Assembly: GCF_004327285.1 (NCBI RefSeq)
Contig: NZ_QJUI01000005.1
Location: forward strand, 186,001 to 250,000
Direction of reading: 5' to 3'
Origin: Phytopseudomonas daroniae
GTDB taxonomy: Bacteria > Pseudomonadota > Gammaproteobacteria > Pseudomonadales > Pseudomonadaceae
Length of the DNA stretch: 64,000 nt
The notes beneath the pieces were generated by a model. It saw only the letters and a program-made list of their open reading frames with translations, ran no database searches and had not been told where the DNA came from. Made by a program: the position numbers and the translations under genes. Below are positions 52,244-60,966 of this stretch, piece by piece (the stretch's first letter is position 1; every line of letters starts with the position of its first letter).

Positions 52244-53293
52244 ATGAAAACGCTCGCCAAACTTCCCGTCACCATCGTCACCGGTTTCCTCGGTGCCGGT
52301 AAGACCACCTTGCTGCGGCACATGCTGGAAAACGCCGAGGGCCGCCGTATCGCGGTGATCGTCAACGAGTTCGGCGAACTGGGTATCGATGGTGAAATCC
52401 TCAAGCAGTGTTCCATCGGCTGCACCGAGGAAGAGGCTAATGGCCGCGTTTTCGAACTGGCCAACGGCTGCCTGTGCTGCACCGTACAGGAAGAGTTCTT
52501 CCCGGTGATGCGCGAGCTGGTGCAGCGCCGCGGCGACCTCGACCATATCCTCATCGAAACCAGCGGCCTGGCCCTGCCCAAGCCGCTGGTACAGGCCTTC
52601 AACTGGCCGGAAATCCGCACCGCCTGCACCGTCGATGCGGTGATTACCGTGGTCGACAGCCCGGCGGTGGCCGCTGGCACGTTCGCTGCGTTCCCCGATC
52701 AGGTCGATGCCCAGCGCAAGCTCGACCCTAACCTCGATCACGAATCGCCCCTGCACGAGCTTTTCGCCGACCAACTGGCGAGCGCTGATCTGGTGATCCT
52801 CAACAAGGCCGACCTGCTTGATGCCGACGCCCTGGCGGCGGTGCGCGCCGAAGTTGGCGAAGAGCTGCCGCCGGCGGTCAAGGTGGTCGAAGCCCATGGC
52901 GGTTCCCTGCCGCTCAATGTGCTGCTGGGCCTGAACAGCGAGACCGAACTGCATATCGAAGGCCGCAAGACCCATCACGACAATGAGGAGGAAGACCACG
53001 ATCACGACGAGTTCGACTCGTTCCACGTGGAACTACCGCAAATCGATGAAGCCCGCCTGCTTGCCGCGCTGAAGGACGTCGTGGCAAAACACGGCATCCT
53101 GCGTATCAAAGGCTTCGTCGCCGTTCCGAACAAGCCAATGCGCCTGCTGCTGCAAGGTGTCGGCCTGCGTTTCGACAAACACTTCGACCGTGCCTGGCAG
53201 GCCGATGAGGCGCGGGTTACCCGCCTTATCGTGATTGGCCAGGCGCTCGATCACACAGCCATCGCTGCCGAGCTGAAAGCGGCGCTCAAATGA
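52244..53293 (+). CDS. cobW: CobW-family GTPase / metallochaperone
   Basis: A 349-residue G3E GTPase that delivers cobalt to cobaltochelatase. Walker A TGFLGAGKTTLLRH (residues 13-26), the metal site GCLCC in ANGCLCCTVQEEF near residue 76, NKAD specificity motif, and a His/Asp-rich stretch (HHDNEEEDHDHDEFDSFHVE) before the C-terminal domain. ATG 52244 follows AGGGG. The riboswitch upstream and cobN downstream fix its pathway. Confidence 0.94.
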   Translation: MKTLAKLPVTIVTGFLGAGKTTLLRHMLENAEGRRIAVIVNEFGELGIDGEILKQCSIGCTEEEANGRVFELANGCLCCTVQEEFFPVMRELVQRRGDLDHILIETSGLALPKPLVQAFNWPEIRTACTVDAVITVVDSPAVAAGTFAAFPDQVDAQRKLDPNLDHESPLHELFADQLASADLVILNKADLLDADALAAVRAEVGEELPPAVKVVEAHGGSLPLNVLLGLNSETELHIEGRKTHHDNEEEDHDHDEFDSFHVELPQIDEARLLAALKDVVAKHGILRIKGFVAVPNKPMRLLLQGVGLRFDKHFDRAWQADEARVTRLIVIGQALDHTAIAAELKAALK

Positions 53294-53400
53294 AGCTTCA
53301 AGCTGCAAGCCTCAAGCCACAAGTGAAAGCCAGAAGCTTGGCTGCGGGCTGTTCCTGCTTGCAGCTTGCAGCTTGTAGCTTGTAGCTTGTAGCTTGTAGC
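53293..53400. repeat. Imperfect hairpin with 7-bp tandem repeats between cobW and cobN
   Basis: Six tandem 7-mers (two GCTTGCA and four GCTTGTA) fill 53357-53398. The left side (GAAGCTTCAAGCTGCAAGCC, 53293-53312) is roughly complementary, so the whole gap can fold into one long stem. Such AAGC/GCTT repeats are common between pseudomonad genes. It may attenuate cobN; no clear ribosome-binding site is left for cobN. Confidence 0.8.
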
Positions 53401-53408
53401 TCGCTTAG

Positions 53409-56400
53409 ATGCATCTTCTGCGTACTCAGCCCGGACAGTCGTTACCGGCCGACAGCATCGCCGACCTCGGCCAGACGCCTTCCGAGCTGGTGGTGTTGTG
53501 CACCGGTGATTCGCACTTGTCGCTGCTGGCCGAGGTCGCCTGCCATCTGCCCGAGGACTACCCCAGTCTGCGCCTGGCCAGCCCGGCGCAACTGGGCAAC
53601 AACGCCTCGGTGGATTTCTACGTCGAGCAGGTGCTGCAGCACGCCAAGGTGATCCTGATCTCCGTGCATGGCGGTGTCAGCTACTGGCGCTACGGCATCG
53701 AGCGTCTGGTGGAGTTGGCCGGGCGCGGCAAGACGCTGATCCTGGTGCCGGGCGACGACAGCCCCGATCCCGAGCTGAGCGGCCTGGGTAACGTCGCCGC
53801 CGAGGATGCCGAGCGGCTCTGGCAGTATTTGCGCCAGGGCGGCGTGGACAATGCGCGGCAATTTTTCCACTGCATCGCCAGTCGCTACCTGGGGTGCGAC
53901 TACCCCTGGGAGGCGCCGCGCGCACTGCCCCGGGTCGGCCTCTATCACCCGCACAAGAGTGATGTGCGCCTGGATGATTGGCGTTCCGAGTGGCAGCCCG
54001 ATGCGCCGGTGGCGGCGCTGCTGTTCTACCGCACCCATGTGCAGGCGGCCAACACCGCCTTCGTCGACAGCTTTTGCCAGCGCCTGCGGGCCCAGGGCCT
54101 CAACCCGCTGCCCATCGCCGTGGCCAGCCTCAAGGAAGCCGCCTGCCTGGCACAGGTGGAGGACTGGCTGGACGAGGCCGGCGCCGCCGTTATCCTCAAC
54201 ACCACCGGCTTCGCCCAGTCCAACCCGGAAGCACCGCAGGCGCGGCCGTTCCGCCGCGATGTGCCGGTGTTGCAGGCGCTCTGCGCCTTGGACAGCGAGG
54301 AGCAGTGGCAAGGCAACGCCCAGGGCCTCGGCCCGCGTGACCTGGCCATGCATATCGCCCTGCCGGAGCTGGACGGCCGCCTGATCACCCGGCCGATCAG
54401 CTTCAAGGGCCTGGCCTGGCGCAGCGAGCGTAGCCAGAGCGACGTGGTCTGCTACCGTGCGCACCTGCCCGGCATGGATTTCGTCGCCGAACTGGCGCGG
54501 CGCTGGTGCGAGCTGCAACGCACGCCCGCAGCGGACAAACGTGTCGCCCTGGTGCTGGCCAACTACCCGACCCGCGACGGTCGCATCGGCAACGGCGTCG
54601 GCCTGGACACCCCGGCGGCCGCGCTGAATATCCTCCAGGCTCTGCAACAGCAGGGTTATCCGGTCGATGCGTTGCCGGACAGCGGCACCGCGCTGATTCA
54701 CCAACTGCTCGGTGGCGTGACCAACGACCTGGACAACCTCGACCTGCGGCCCTGCGCCCAGAGCCTGGCGCTGGACGACTACCAGAGGTTCTTCGCAGCC
54801 TTGCCCGAGGCCAATCGCCAGGCGGTGCTGGAGCGCTGGGGCGTACCGGAAAACGATCCGATGTTCCGCAATGGCCGCCTGATGATCGCCGGCCTGCGCT
54901 TCGGCCTGACCTTCGTCGGCATCCAGCCGGCACGGGGTTATCAGGTCGATGCGGCAGCGGTCTACCACGACCCGGATCTGGTGCCGCCTCACGGTTACCT
55001 GGCGTTCTATTTCTGGATGCGCCAGGTGTTCGCTGCCCAGGCGGTGATCCACGTTGGCAAGCACGGCAACCTGGAATGGCTGCCGGGCAAGAGCGTCGGC
55101 CTTTCCGAAAGCTGCTGGCCGACGGCGATCCTCGGTGCACTGCCGAATATCTACCCTTTCATCGTCAACGATCCCGGCGAGGGCGCCCAGGCCAAACGCC
55201 GTACCCAGGCGGTGATCATCGACCACCTGATGCCGCCGCTGACCCGCGCCGAGAGCTATGGCCCCCTGCGTGATCTGGAGCGGCTGGCCGACGAGTACTA
55301 CGACGCCAGCCAGCTCGACCTGCGTCGCGCCGCCGAGTTGCGCGGCGAGATACTGGTCAAGGTGCACGAAGCCAGCCTGGATCGCGAACTGGGCCTGCAG
55401 CTCAACGACGACCCCGCCAGCTGGTTGCCGCAACTCGACGCCTACCTCTGTGATCTCAAGGAATCGCAGATCCGCGACGGCCTGCATGTGTTCGGCGAAT
55501 CACCGGCCGGTACGCTGCGTCGCGACACCCTGCTGGCGCTGCTGCGCATTCCCCGCGGCGACGGCCAGGGCGGCAACGCCAGCCTGCTGCGTGCCCTGGC
55601 CCATGACCTGCAGCTCGACTTCGACCCCCTCGATTGCGACATGGCCGCGCCGTGGACGGGCCCACGCCCTGACATTCTGACTGGCCTAAGCGATGAGCCC
55701 TGGCGCAGTTTCGGCGATGCCCGCGAGCGTCTTGAGTTGCTCGGATTACGGCTGATCGAAGGAGCGGATTTGCCATTCGCCGGATCGGCCAGCGCTGCCG
55801 TGCTGCGCAGTCTGGCTGAGCGCATCGCGCCGCTGCTGGATGCCTGTGGCGATGCCGAGATGCATGGCCTGCTCGATGCGCTCGATGGTCGCTTCGTGCC
55901 ATCCGGCCCCAGCGGCGCGCCGAGTCGTGGGCGGCTCGACGTGCTGCCCACCGGGCGCAATTTCTATTCCGTGGACGTGCGCAACCTGCCCACACCCACT
56001 GCCTGGCGCCTTGGCGTACAGGCCGCCGACCGCCTGCTTGAACGCCATCTGCAGGATGAAGGTGACCACCTTCGCCAGCTCGGCCTGTCGGTGTGGGGCA
56101 CCGCGACCATGCGCACCGGTGGTGACGATATCGCCCAGGCCATGGCCCTGATGGGCGTACGCCCGGTGTGGCAGGCCGGCAGCCAGCGGGTCGAGCGTTT
56201 CGAGGTACTGCCGCTGGAGCAACTCGGTCGCCCGCGTGTCGACGTGACCCTAAGGGTGTCCGGGTTCTTCCGTGATGCCTTCGCCAACCTGATCCGTCTG
56301 TTCGACGACGCCGTGCAGGCGGTCGCCGATCTGGACGAATCGCCGGACATGAACCCGCTGTCGGCACGGGTCTGGCAGGAAGCCCTGGCGCTGCAGGATG

Positions 56401-57143
56401 GCGGGCTGGACGAACTCGAGGCGCGGCGTCAGGCTGGCTGGCGGATCTTCGGTTCCAAGCCCGGCGCCTATGGCGCCGGCGTGCAGAACGCCATCGAGGA
56501 ACGCCTCTGGGAAAGCCGCGCGGATCTCGCCGAGGTGTACCTGAACTGGGGCGGCTACGCCTACGGCAAAGGCAGCGAAGGTACGCCGGCGCGCGGCCAG
56601 TTCGCCGAGCGCCTGGAGCGTCTGCAGGCGGTGCTGCACAACCAGGACAACCGCGAGCACGACATCCTCGACTCGAACGACTACTACCAGTTCCAGGGTG
56701 GCATGTTGGCGGCGGTGGAAACCCTGCGGGGCACCAGGGTGGCCAGCTACCACGGTGACAACAGCCAGCCCGATACCCCGCGCATCCGTACCCTCAAGCA
56801 GGAGCTGGCCCGTGTGGTACGCGCCCGTGCGGCCAACCCGAAGTGGATCGAGGGCATGAAGCGTCACGGCTACAAAGGCGCCTTCGAGCTGGCCGCGACA
56901 ATCGACTACCTGTTCGCCTTCGATGCCACCAGCGAACTGGTCGACGACCACCAGTACGCCCTGCTCACCGACGCCTACCTGCTGGACAGGGACACCCGCG
57001 ACTTTATCCAGCAGCACAACCCCGGCGCCCTGCAGGACATCGTCGAGCGTCTGCTCGAAGCCCAGCAGCGCGGCCTCTGGCAGGAGCCGGGCGAGTACCG
57101 CGAGGCCCTGGAGAACCTGCTGATCGAGGGCGAGGAAAGCTGA
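53409..57143 (+). CDS. cobN: Cobaltochelatase large subunit CobN
   Basis: Large subunit (1244 residues) that inserts cobalt into hydrogenobyrinate a,c-diamide with ATPase partner subunits. Family motifs: GNGVGLDTPAA, VIHVGKHGNLEWLPGKSVGL (about 546-565), YPFIVNDPGEGAQAKRRTQA, DYYQFQGGMLAAVE. Length is normal. No cobS or cobT is linked; the chlI/chlD-type locus at 61.7 kb probably supplies the small and medium subunits. ATG 53409 directly follows a tandem repeat and lacks a good Shine-Dalgarno, so the start is the least certain part. Confidence 0.95.
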   Translation: MHLLRTQPGQSLPADSIADLGQTPSELVVLCTGDSHLSLLAEVACHLPEDYPSLRLASPAQLGNNASVDFYVEQVLQHAKVILISVHGGVSYWRYGIERLVELAGRGKTLILVPGDDSPDPELSGLGNVAAEDAERLWQYLRQGGVDNARQFFHCIASRYLGCDYPWEAPRALPRVGLYHPHKSDVRLDDWRSEWQPDAPVAALLFYRTHVQAANTAFVDSFCQRLRAQGLNPLPIAVASLKEAACLAQVEDWLDEAGAAVILNTTGFAQSNPEAPQARPFRRDVPVLQALCALDSEEQWQGNAQGLGPRDLAMHIALPELDGRLITRPISFKGLAWRSERSQSDVVCYRAHLPGMDFVAELARRWCELQRTPAADKRVALVLANYPTRDGRIGNGVGLDTPAAALNILQALQQQGYPVDALPDSGTALIHQLLGGVTNDLDNLDLRPCAQSLALDDYQRFFAALPEANRQAVLERWGVPENDPMFRNGRLMIAGLRFGLTFVGIQPARGYQVDAAAVYHDPDLVPPHGYLAFYFWMRQVFAAQAVIHVGKHGNLEWLPGKSVGLSESCWPTAILGALPNIYPFIVNDPGEGAQAKRRTQAVIIDHLMPPLTRAESYGPLRDLERLADEYYDASQLDLRRAAELRGEILVKVHEASLDRELGLQLNDDPASWLPQLDAYLCDLKESQIRDGLHVFGESPAGTLRRDTLLALLRIPRGDGQGGNASLLRALAHDLQLDFDPLDCDMAAPWTGPRPDILTGLSDEPWRSFGDARERLELLGLRLIEGADLPFAGSASAAVLRSLAERIAPLLDACGDAEMHGLLDALDGRFVPSGPSGAPSRGRLDVLPTGRNFYSVDVRNLPTPTAWRLGVQAADRLLERHLQDEGDHLRQLGLSVWGTATMRTGGDDIAQAMALMGVRPVWQAGSQRVERFEVLPLEQLGRPRVDVTLRVSGFFRDAFANLIRLFDDAVQAVADLDESPDMNPLSARVWQEALALQDGGLDELEARRQAGWRIFGSKPGAYGAGVQNAIEERLWESRADLAEVYLNWGGYAYGKGSEGTPARGQFAERLERLQAVLHNQDNREHDILDSNDYYQFQGGMLAAVETLRGTRVASYHGDNSQPDTPRIRTLKQELARVVRARAANPKWIEGMKRHGYKGAFELAATIDYLFAFDATSELVDDHQYALLTDAYLLDRDTRDFIQQHNPGALQDIVERLLEAQQRGLWQEPGEYREALENLLIEGEES

Positions 57144-57191
57144 GGTCTGTTAGGGCGTTGGCCGGAGGAAGGCGGGAGCAGACGCTCACCC

Positions 57192-57270
57192 CGTAGGGTG
57201 GATGACGCTCTTTTCATCCACCATTGCGATCGCTAGGTTGGTGGACGGATGAAGCGCCGTCCACCCTACG
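57192..57270. repeat. Intergenic nested-palindrome repeat, copy 6
   Basis: It runs from CGTAGGGTGGATGACGCTC to GCGCCGTCCACCCTACG, with inner CATCCACCATTGCGATCGC and GGTGGACGGATGAAGC. The right flank CGTCCGCTTCCGCCTTG continues the outer end at 57292-57309. It sits in the gap after cobN. Confidence 0.88.
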
Positions 57271-57395
57271 TCATGAAGCCCACCAAATCGAACGTCCGCT
57301 TCCGCCTTGAAGCTGCCTTCAACGCGTTTTCGGTTTTTACAAGTCCCCTCGGTTGCCCTGGCCTGACCTTGGGTTTAGCCTACCTGTTCATTTCC

Positions 57396-57449
57396 AGAGG
57401 AGTTTCGTCCAATGCGCCAGTAATGCCGTCGTGTCCGCACGACCTGTGA
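57396..57449 (+). other. Two tiny overlapping upstream ORFs before the ABC-F gene
   Basis: AGAGGAG (57396-57402) precedes ATG CGC CAG TAA (57412-57423). The stop overlaps the start of a second frame, MPSCPHDL (57423-57449), in TAATG. The ABC-F start follows 54 nt later. Some antibiotic-resistance ABC-F genes are controlled by short upstream ORFs, so translational attenuation is possible. The rest of 57271-57503 shows no gene. Confidence 0.35.
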
Positions 57450-57503
57450 TTTTCCGCCGCGGCCTCGTGCCTCGCGTTTTCACGGCATTGCCTGGAGTCA
57501 TTC

Positions 57504-59114
57504 ATGACGAACTCGCCTGTTATCGCGCTCGAGCGCGTGTCCTTTCATTTTTCCAATGGTCAGCCGCTGTTCGATGAGCTGAGCGAAACCTTCGATGCCC
57601 GCCATACCGGCCTGGTGGGGCGCAACGGTGCCGGCAAGAGCGTGCTCGGCCGCCTGCTCGCAGGGTTGTTGCAGCCCACTGGCGGGCGTATCGCTCGGCA
57701 GGCTCAGGTCGCTTACCTGCCTCAAGAGGTCGTGGTGTCTGACGGCGTTCGAGTTATCGATCTGACCGGTTTCGCTGCGCCTTACGATGCGCTGTGTCGG
57801 GTGACTGACGGCTGCATGGACGAGGACGATATCGAGTTGCTCGAAGGCCACTGGAATATCGCCGAGCGCCTGAACCTCGCCCTGCGCGACGAAGGTCTTG
57901 GCCATCTGTCACTGCAAACCCCTGCCGCCATACTCAGCGGTGGTGAGCGTACAAGGGTGGCTTTGCTCGGTGTTTTTCTCTGCGGTGCCGATCTGCTGAT
58001 TCTCGATGAGCCAAGCAATCACCTGGATCGGGTCAGCCGCCAGCGGCTCTATCGACGCTTGCAGCAGTGGCCGGGCGGGCTGGTGGTGATCAGCCATGAT
58101 CGTGAACTGCTGGAGGGCATGCAGCGCATCGTCGAGCTATCGCCGGCCGGGCTGCGCGCCTACGGCGGCAATTACAGCGTTTATCGGGAGTGTCGATTGC
58201 GCGAGCGACAGGCCGCGCAGCATACGCTGGAGCATGCTCGCACCGAGCGCAAACGTGGCGAGCGGGAGTTGCAGACGCAGCAGCAACGCCAGCAGCGCCG
58301 TACCGCCAGCGGAGCGCGTGGGGCGCGGGACAGCAATCAGGCGCAGATCCTCCTGGATCGTCAGAAGAACCGCAGCGAAACGAGCGCCGGCCGCCTGCAA
58401 CAGCGGCTGCAGGAGGCGCGTAGCGGGCTCGATAGCGCGGTACGCGAGGCCGCCGCCCAGGTGGACGAAAACCTGGCGATCGAGCTGCATGGCAGTGCTA
58501 CAAGCCTGCCCGAGGGTAAGCGGGTATTGAGTCTACGCGGCGTGTGCGCACCATTTTCGGGCGCCTGCCTGCCGGATATCGAACTGTTCGGCCCCCGCCG
58601 GCTAGCGATTACCGGGCCCAATGGTTGTGGCAAGTCGACCTTGCTGGCGGTGCTCGCGGGCCGGCTTTCAGTCGCCGCTGGCGAGTGTCGAGTCGATGTC
58701 CCGCTGGCTTATCTTGATCAGCGATTGTCCTGCCTGCAGGCGGCGCAAACGGCCCTGGATCATCTGCGACACTGCAATCCCGGGTTGCCCGAGGCGCTTG
58801 CCCGTACCCGCCTGATGCACCTGGGGCTGGATGCCGATCGGGCACTGCTCCCCTGCGCACGGCTCAGTGGCGGCGAGCGCCTGAAACTGGCGCTTTCCGG
58901 GGTGATCGATGGCGAACCGGCAGCACCCTTGCTGCTGCTCGACGAGCCCGATAACCATATCGATCTCGACTCGCTGCTGGCCGTCGAAGGCATGCTGCGT
59001 CAGTACCGTGGGGCGCTGGTCGTGGTGTCTCACGACACCGCGTTCATCGAGGCATTGGCGATCACCGACCGCCTGCAGTGGACGACGCAGGGTTGGCAGT
59101 ACGAGCGGGTGTGA
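57504..59114 (+). CDS. ABC-F family ATPase (ribosome-associated)
   Basis: A 536-residue protein with two ABC ATPase domains and no membrane segments. Domain 1: GRNGAGKSVLG, LSGGERTRVALLG, LILDEPSNHLD. Domain 2: GPNGCGKSTLL, LSGGERLKLAL, LLLDEPDNHID. Between them is a charged coiled-coil linker (about 230-320; TERKRGERELQTQQQRQQRR) as the P-site tRNA interaction motif. It may be a translation factor or an antibiotic-protection protein; sequence alone does not decide. It is flanked by unrelated genes and has its own leader. Confidence 0.88.
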   Translation: MTNSPVIALERVSFHFSNGQPLFDELSETFDARHTGLVGRNGAGKSVLGRLLAGLLQPTGGRIARQAQVAYLPQEVVVSDGVRVIDLTGFAAPYDALCRVTDGCMDEDDIELLEGHWNIAERLNLALRDEGLGHLSLQTPAAILSGGERTRVALLGVFLCGADLLILDEPSNHLDRVSRQRLYRRLQQWPGGLVVISHDRELLEGMQRIVELSPAGLRAYGGNYSVYRECRLRERQAAQHTLEHARTERKRGERELQTQQQRQQRRTASGARGARDSNQAQILLDRQKNRSETSAGRLQQRLQEARSGLDSAVREAAAQVDENLAIELHGSATSLPEGKRVLSLRGVCAPFSGACLPDIELFGPRRLAITGPNGCGKSTLLAVLAGRLSVAAGECRVDVPLAYLDQRLSCLQAAQTALDHLRHCNPGLPEALARTRLMHLGLDADRALLPCARLSGGERLKLALSGVIDGEPAAPLLLLDEPDNHIDLDSLLAVEGMLRQYRGALVVVSHDTAFIEALAITDRLQWTTQGWQYERV

Positions 59115-59199
59115 TCCGCACGTTTGCGAGGGTGCATCCAACGGCTTGAGCGCAGCGACACTGGGTATCGCTGCGCTCAACGTCAGGTTACGGGTGGCG

Positions 59200-60288
59200 T
59201 CAGACCAGATGCCGCATCCGCACGGCCGCGTCGATCAGCATGCGCTCGGTGCCCGTCCAGCCGAGGCAGCCGTCGGTGATCGATACGCCGTAGCGCAGCT
59301 CGCCACCGAGGCTCTGGGCGCCATCGAACAGGTGGCTTTCGATCATCACTGCGCGCAGGGCACCGTCGCCGGCCAGGCGCTGGTCGAGCACGCTGCGCAG
59401 CACCTCGGGCTGGCGCAGCGGGTTCTTGCCGCTGTTGGCGTGGCTGCAGTCGACCATGATCCGCGGGGCGATGCCCTGGCGCTCCAGCTCGGCGCGCGCA
59501 GTGGCGACGCTGGCGGCGTCGTAGTTCGGGGCGCCATGGCCGCCGCGCAGCACCAGGTGGGTGTCCGGGTTGCCGTGGGTCTGTACCAGGGCCGGGCGAC
59601 CGTGGCCATCGACACCGAAGTGCTGGTGGGCATGAGTCGCCGAGCGCATGGCGTCGCAGGCGATGCCGAGGCTGCCATCGGTGCCGTTCTTGAAGCCCAC
59701 CGGCATCTCCAGACCGCTGACCAGTTCGCGGTGCACCTGGGATTCGCTGGTTCGTGCGCCGATCGCCGCCCAGCCGAGCAGGTCGTCGAAGTAGCCTGCC
59801 ACCAATGGCTGCAGGATCTCGCTGGACAGCGGCAGGCCGAGCTCCAGCATGCGCAGCATCAGTTGCCGCGAGCGGCGCAGGCCTTCGGCCATATCGCCAC
59901 TGCCATCCAGCGCCGGGTCGTAGACCAGGCCTTTCCAGCCCACCGTGGTACGCGGTTTTTCGACGTAGGCGCGCATCACCAGCAGCAGGCGATCACCCAC
60001 CCGTTGGCTGAGGGCTGCCAGGCGCGCGGCGTATTCGAGTACGGCAGCGTCGTCGTGCAGGGAGCAGGGGCCGACCACCACCAGCAATCGCGGGTCGTGA
60101 CCATCGAGAATGGCGCGGATCGAGTGGCGCTGTTGCTGCACCTGGCGGGCGAGGGCGGCAGAGAGGGGCAGTTCTTCGCGCAACTGGCTGGCGCTGGGCA
60201 GTGGCGAAGTCTGTCGGCGGGTCGGTGCGGCGACCAGGTGCAGATCAGCGGATTTGGCGGTGGAGCGGGAATTGACGGCTACGGACAT
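59200..60288 (-). CDS. 3-deoxy-7-phosphoheptulonate synthase (DAHP synthase, class I)
   Basis: First enzyme of the shikimate pathway, condensing phosphoenolpyruvate with erythrose-4-phosphate; 362 residues. Motifs: VVVGPCSLHD (about 69-78), EKPRTTVGWKGL, GARTSESQVHRELVSGL, GFKNGTDG, VQTHGNPDTHLVLRGG, DCSHANSGK and ESHL. It belongs to the AroF/AroG/AroH type; which aromatic amino acid inhibits it cannot be stated firmly. GAGGAAA precedes ATG 60288. The upstream leader (60332-60690) has an aromatic-rich peptide and a terminator, so transcription attenuation by aromatic amino-acid supply is likely. Confidence 0.94.
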   Translation of the reverse strand: MSVAVNSRSTAKSADLHLVAAPTRRQTSPLPSASQLREELPLSAALARQVQQQRHSIRAILDGHDPRLLVVVGPCSLHDDAAVLEYAARLAALSQRVGDRLLLVMRAYVEKPRTTVGWKGLVYDPALDGSGDMAEGLRRSRQLMLRMLELGLPLSSEILQPLVAGYFDDLLGWAAIGARTSESQVHRELVSGLEMPVGFKNGTDGSLGIACDAMRSATHAHQHFGVDGHGRPALVQTHGNPDTHLVLRGGHGAPNYDAASVATARAELERQGIAPRIMVDCSHANSGKNPLRQPEVLRSVLDQRLAGDGALRAVMIESHLFDGAQSLGGELRYGVSITDGCLGWTGTERMLIDAAVRMRHLV

Positions 60289-60331
60289 GGTGGTTTCCTC
60301 GGCCGGCGCGGATGTTACCGCGCGCGGCGCA

Positions 60332-60436
60332 CTATCTGGCTCGATGGGATGTTCGATTGAGTGGATGAGCAGAGCGGCTGCCGGTAAATCGCCAGTCGTA
60401 GCGGTAACGGGTTTGATAGGTGGCGTATGCGTTCAT
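60332..60436 (-). CDS. Second aromatic-rich short ORF, directly before DAHP synthase
   Basis: A 34-codon frame beginning MNAYATYQTRYRYDWRF: four Tyr, one Trp and one Phe in 17 residues, then an Arg/Ser-rich tail. GAGGAT lies 6 nt before the ATG. It lies after the attenuator terminator and ends 43 nt before the enzyme start; a GCGCGG-TAACAT-CCGCGC hairpin lies in that gap. It is either a second, translational control peptide or a small protein. Confidence 0.6.
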   Translation of the reverse strand: MNAYATYQTRYRYDWRFTGSRSAHPLNRTSHRAR

Positions 60437-60468
60437 GGTGAAATCCTCTGTACAGATGGCTGTGCCGG

Positions 60469-60509
60469 AAAAAAAGAAACCCCCGATCGGGTTGCCGACC
60501 GGGGGTTTC
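60469..60509 (-). terminator. Attenuator terminator in the DAHP synthase leader
   Basis: On the leftward strand GAAACCCCCG (60509-60500) pairs with CGGGGGTTTC (60485-60476), with inner TCGG/CCGA pairs, followed by a run of seven T after the stem (60475-60469). A strong intrinsic terminator placed 50 nt after the leader-peptide stop and before the structural gene. Confidence 0.9.
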
Positions 60510-60558
60510 GAGAAACTGTCTGGTGGCGACCCTGAGTTGCTAGGGCGCCTGTGGGGTA

Positions 60559-60690
60559 TCAGGCGCGCCTGTGGCTAAACCAATACCCATAAAAATACGA
60601 GGCCGCCGCAACCACGGATGCCTGGGCACGCACGATCACGATGCAGGCTGCATCGAGGCGGGTGCTGTTCAGGATCAGGGATGGCGACAT
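60559..60690 (-). CDS. Aromatic leader peptide of the DAHP synthase attenuator
   Basis: A 43-residue peptide, starting MSPSLILNSTRLDAA and ending SYFYGYWFSHRRA. Tyr-Phe-Tyr-Gly-Tyr-Trp-Phe (codons at 60597-60577) is a run of aromatic control codons, like the pheA and trp leaders. GGAG lies 6 nt upstream of ATG 60690. Downstream, CAGGCGCGCCTG (self-complementary) and GGCGCCCT/AGGGTCGCC can form alternative stems before the terminator. Ribosome stalling on scarce charged tRNA-Tyr, Phe or Trp is the expected trigger. Confidence 0.85.
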   Translation of the reverse strand: MSPSLILNSTRLDAACIVIVRAQASVVAAASYFYGYWFSHRRA

Positions 60691-60822
60691 GCAAGGCTCC
60701 GTTGAATGGGCTCGACGTTAATTCATCGCGGTGGTCGATTGCAAGCCTTGGAACCGATTCACGATCTGCTGCGTGTCGCTTGTAGCCGTTTCATGTACGG
60801 CTGCAAAAAAGGCGGAAGCGGA

Positions 60823-60912
60823 CGTAGGGTGGATGACGCTCTTTTCATCCACCATTGCGATCGCAGAGCGGTGGACGGGTGAAGCGTCGTGTACAGCGTC
60901 GTCCACCCTACG
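60823..60912. repeat. Intergenic nested-palindrome repeat, copy 7
   Basis: It runs from CGTAGGGTGGATGACGCTC to GCGTCGTCCACCCTACG, with the inner CATCCACCATTGCGATCGC block and GGTGGACGGGTGAAGC. Flanks AAGGCGGAAGCGGA on the left and GGCCGCTTCCGCCTT on the right are the clearest outer inverted ends of the family. It lies between the DAHP leader and the LOG gene. Confidence 0.9.
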
Positions 60913-60966
60913 AATGGCCGCTTCCGCCTTGCATCGGCCAAGGCTTGGCTCTGGCCCGCCAGGTGC

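Noticed and set aside
53442..55487. Long antisense open frame (681 codons) opposite cobN, and similar ones opposite glmS (950-2503), the RND permease (30570-32807) and plpD (23431-24915)
   Set aside because: In high-GC genes the antisense frame often stays open. These show no domain, no ribosome-binding site and compositions that mirror the sense gene.
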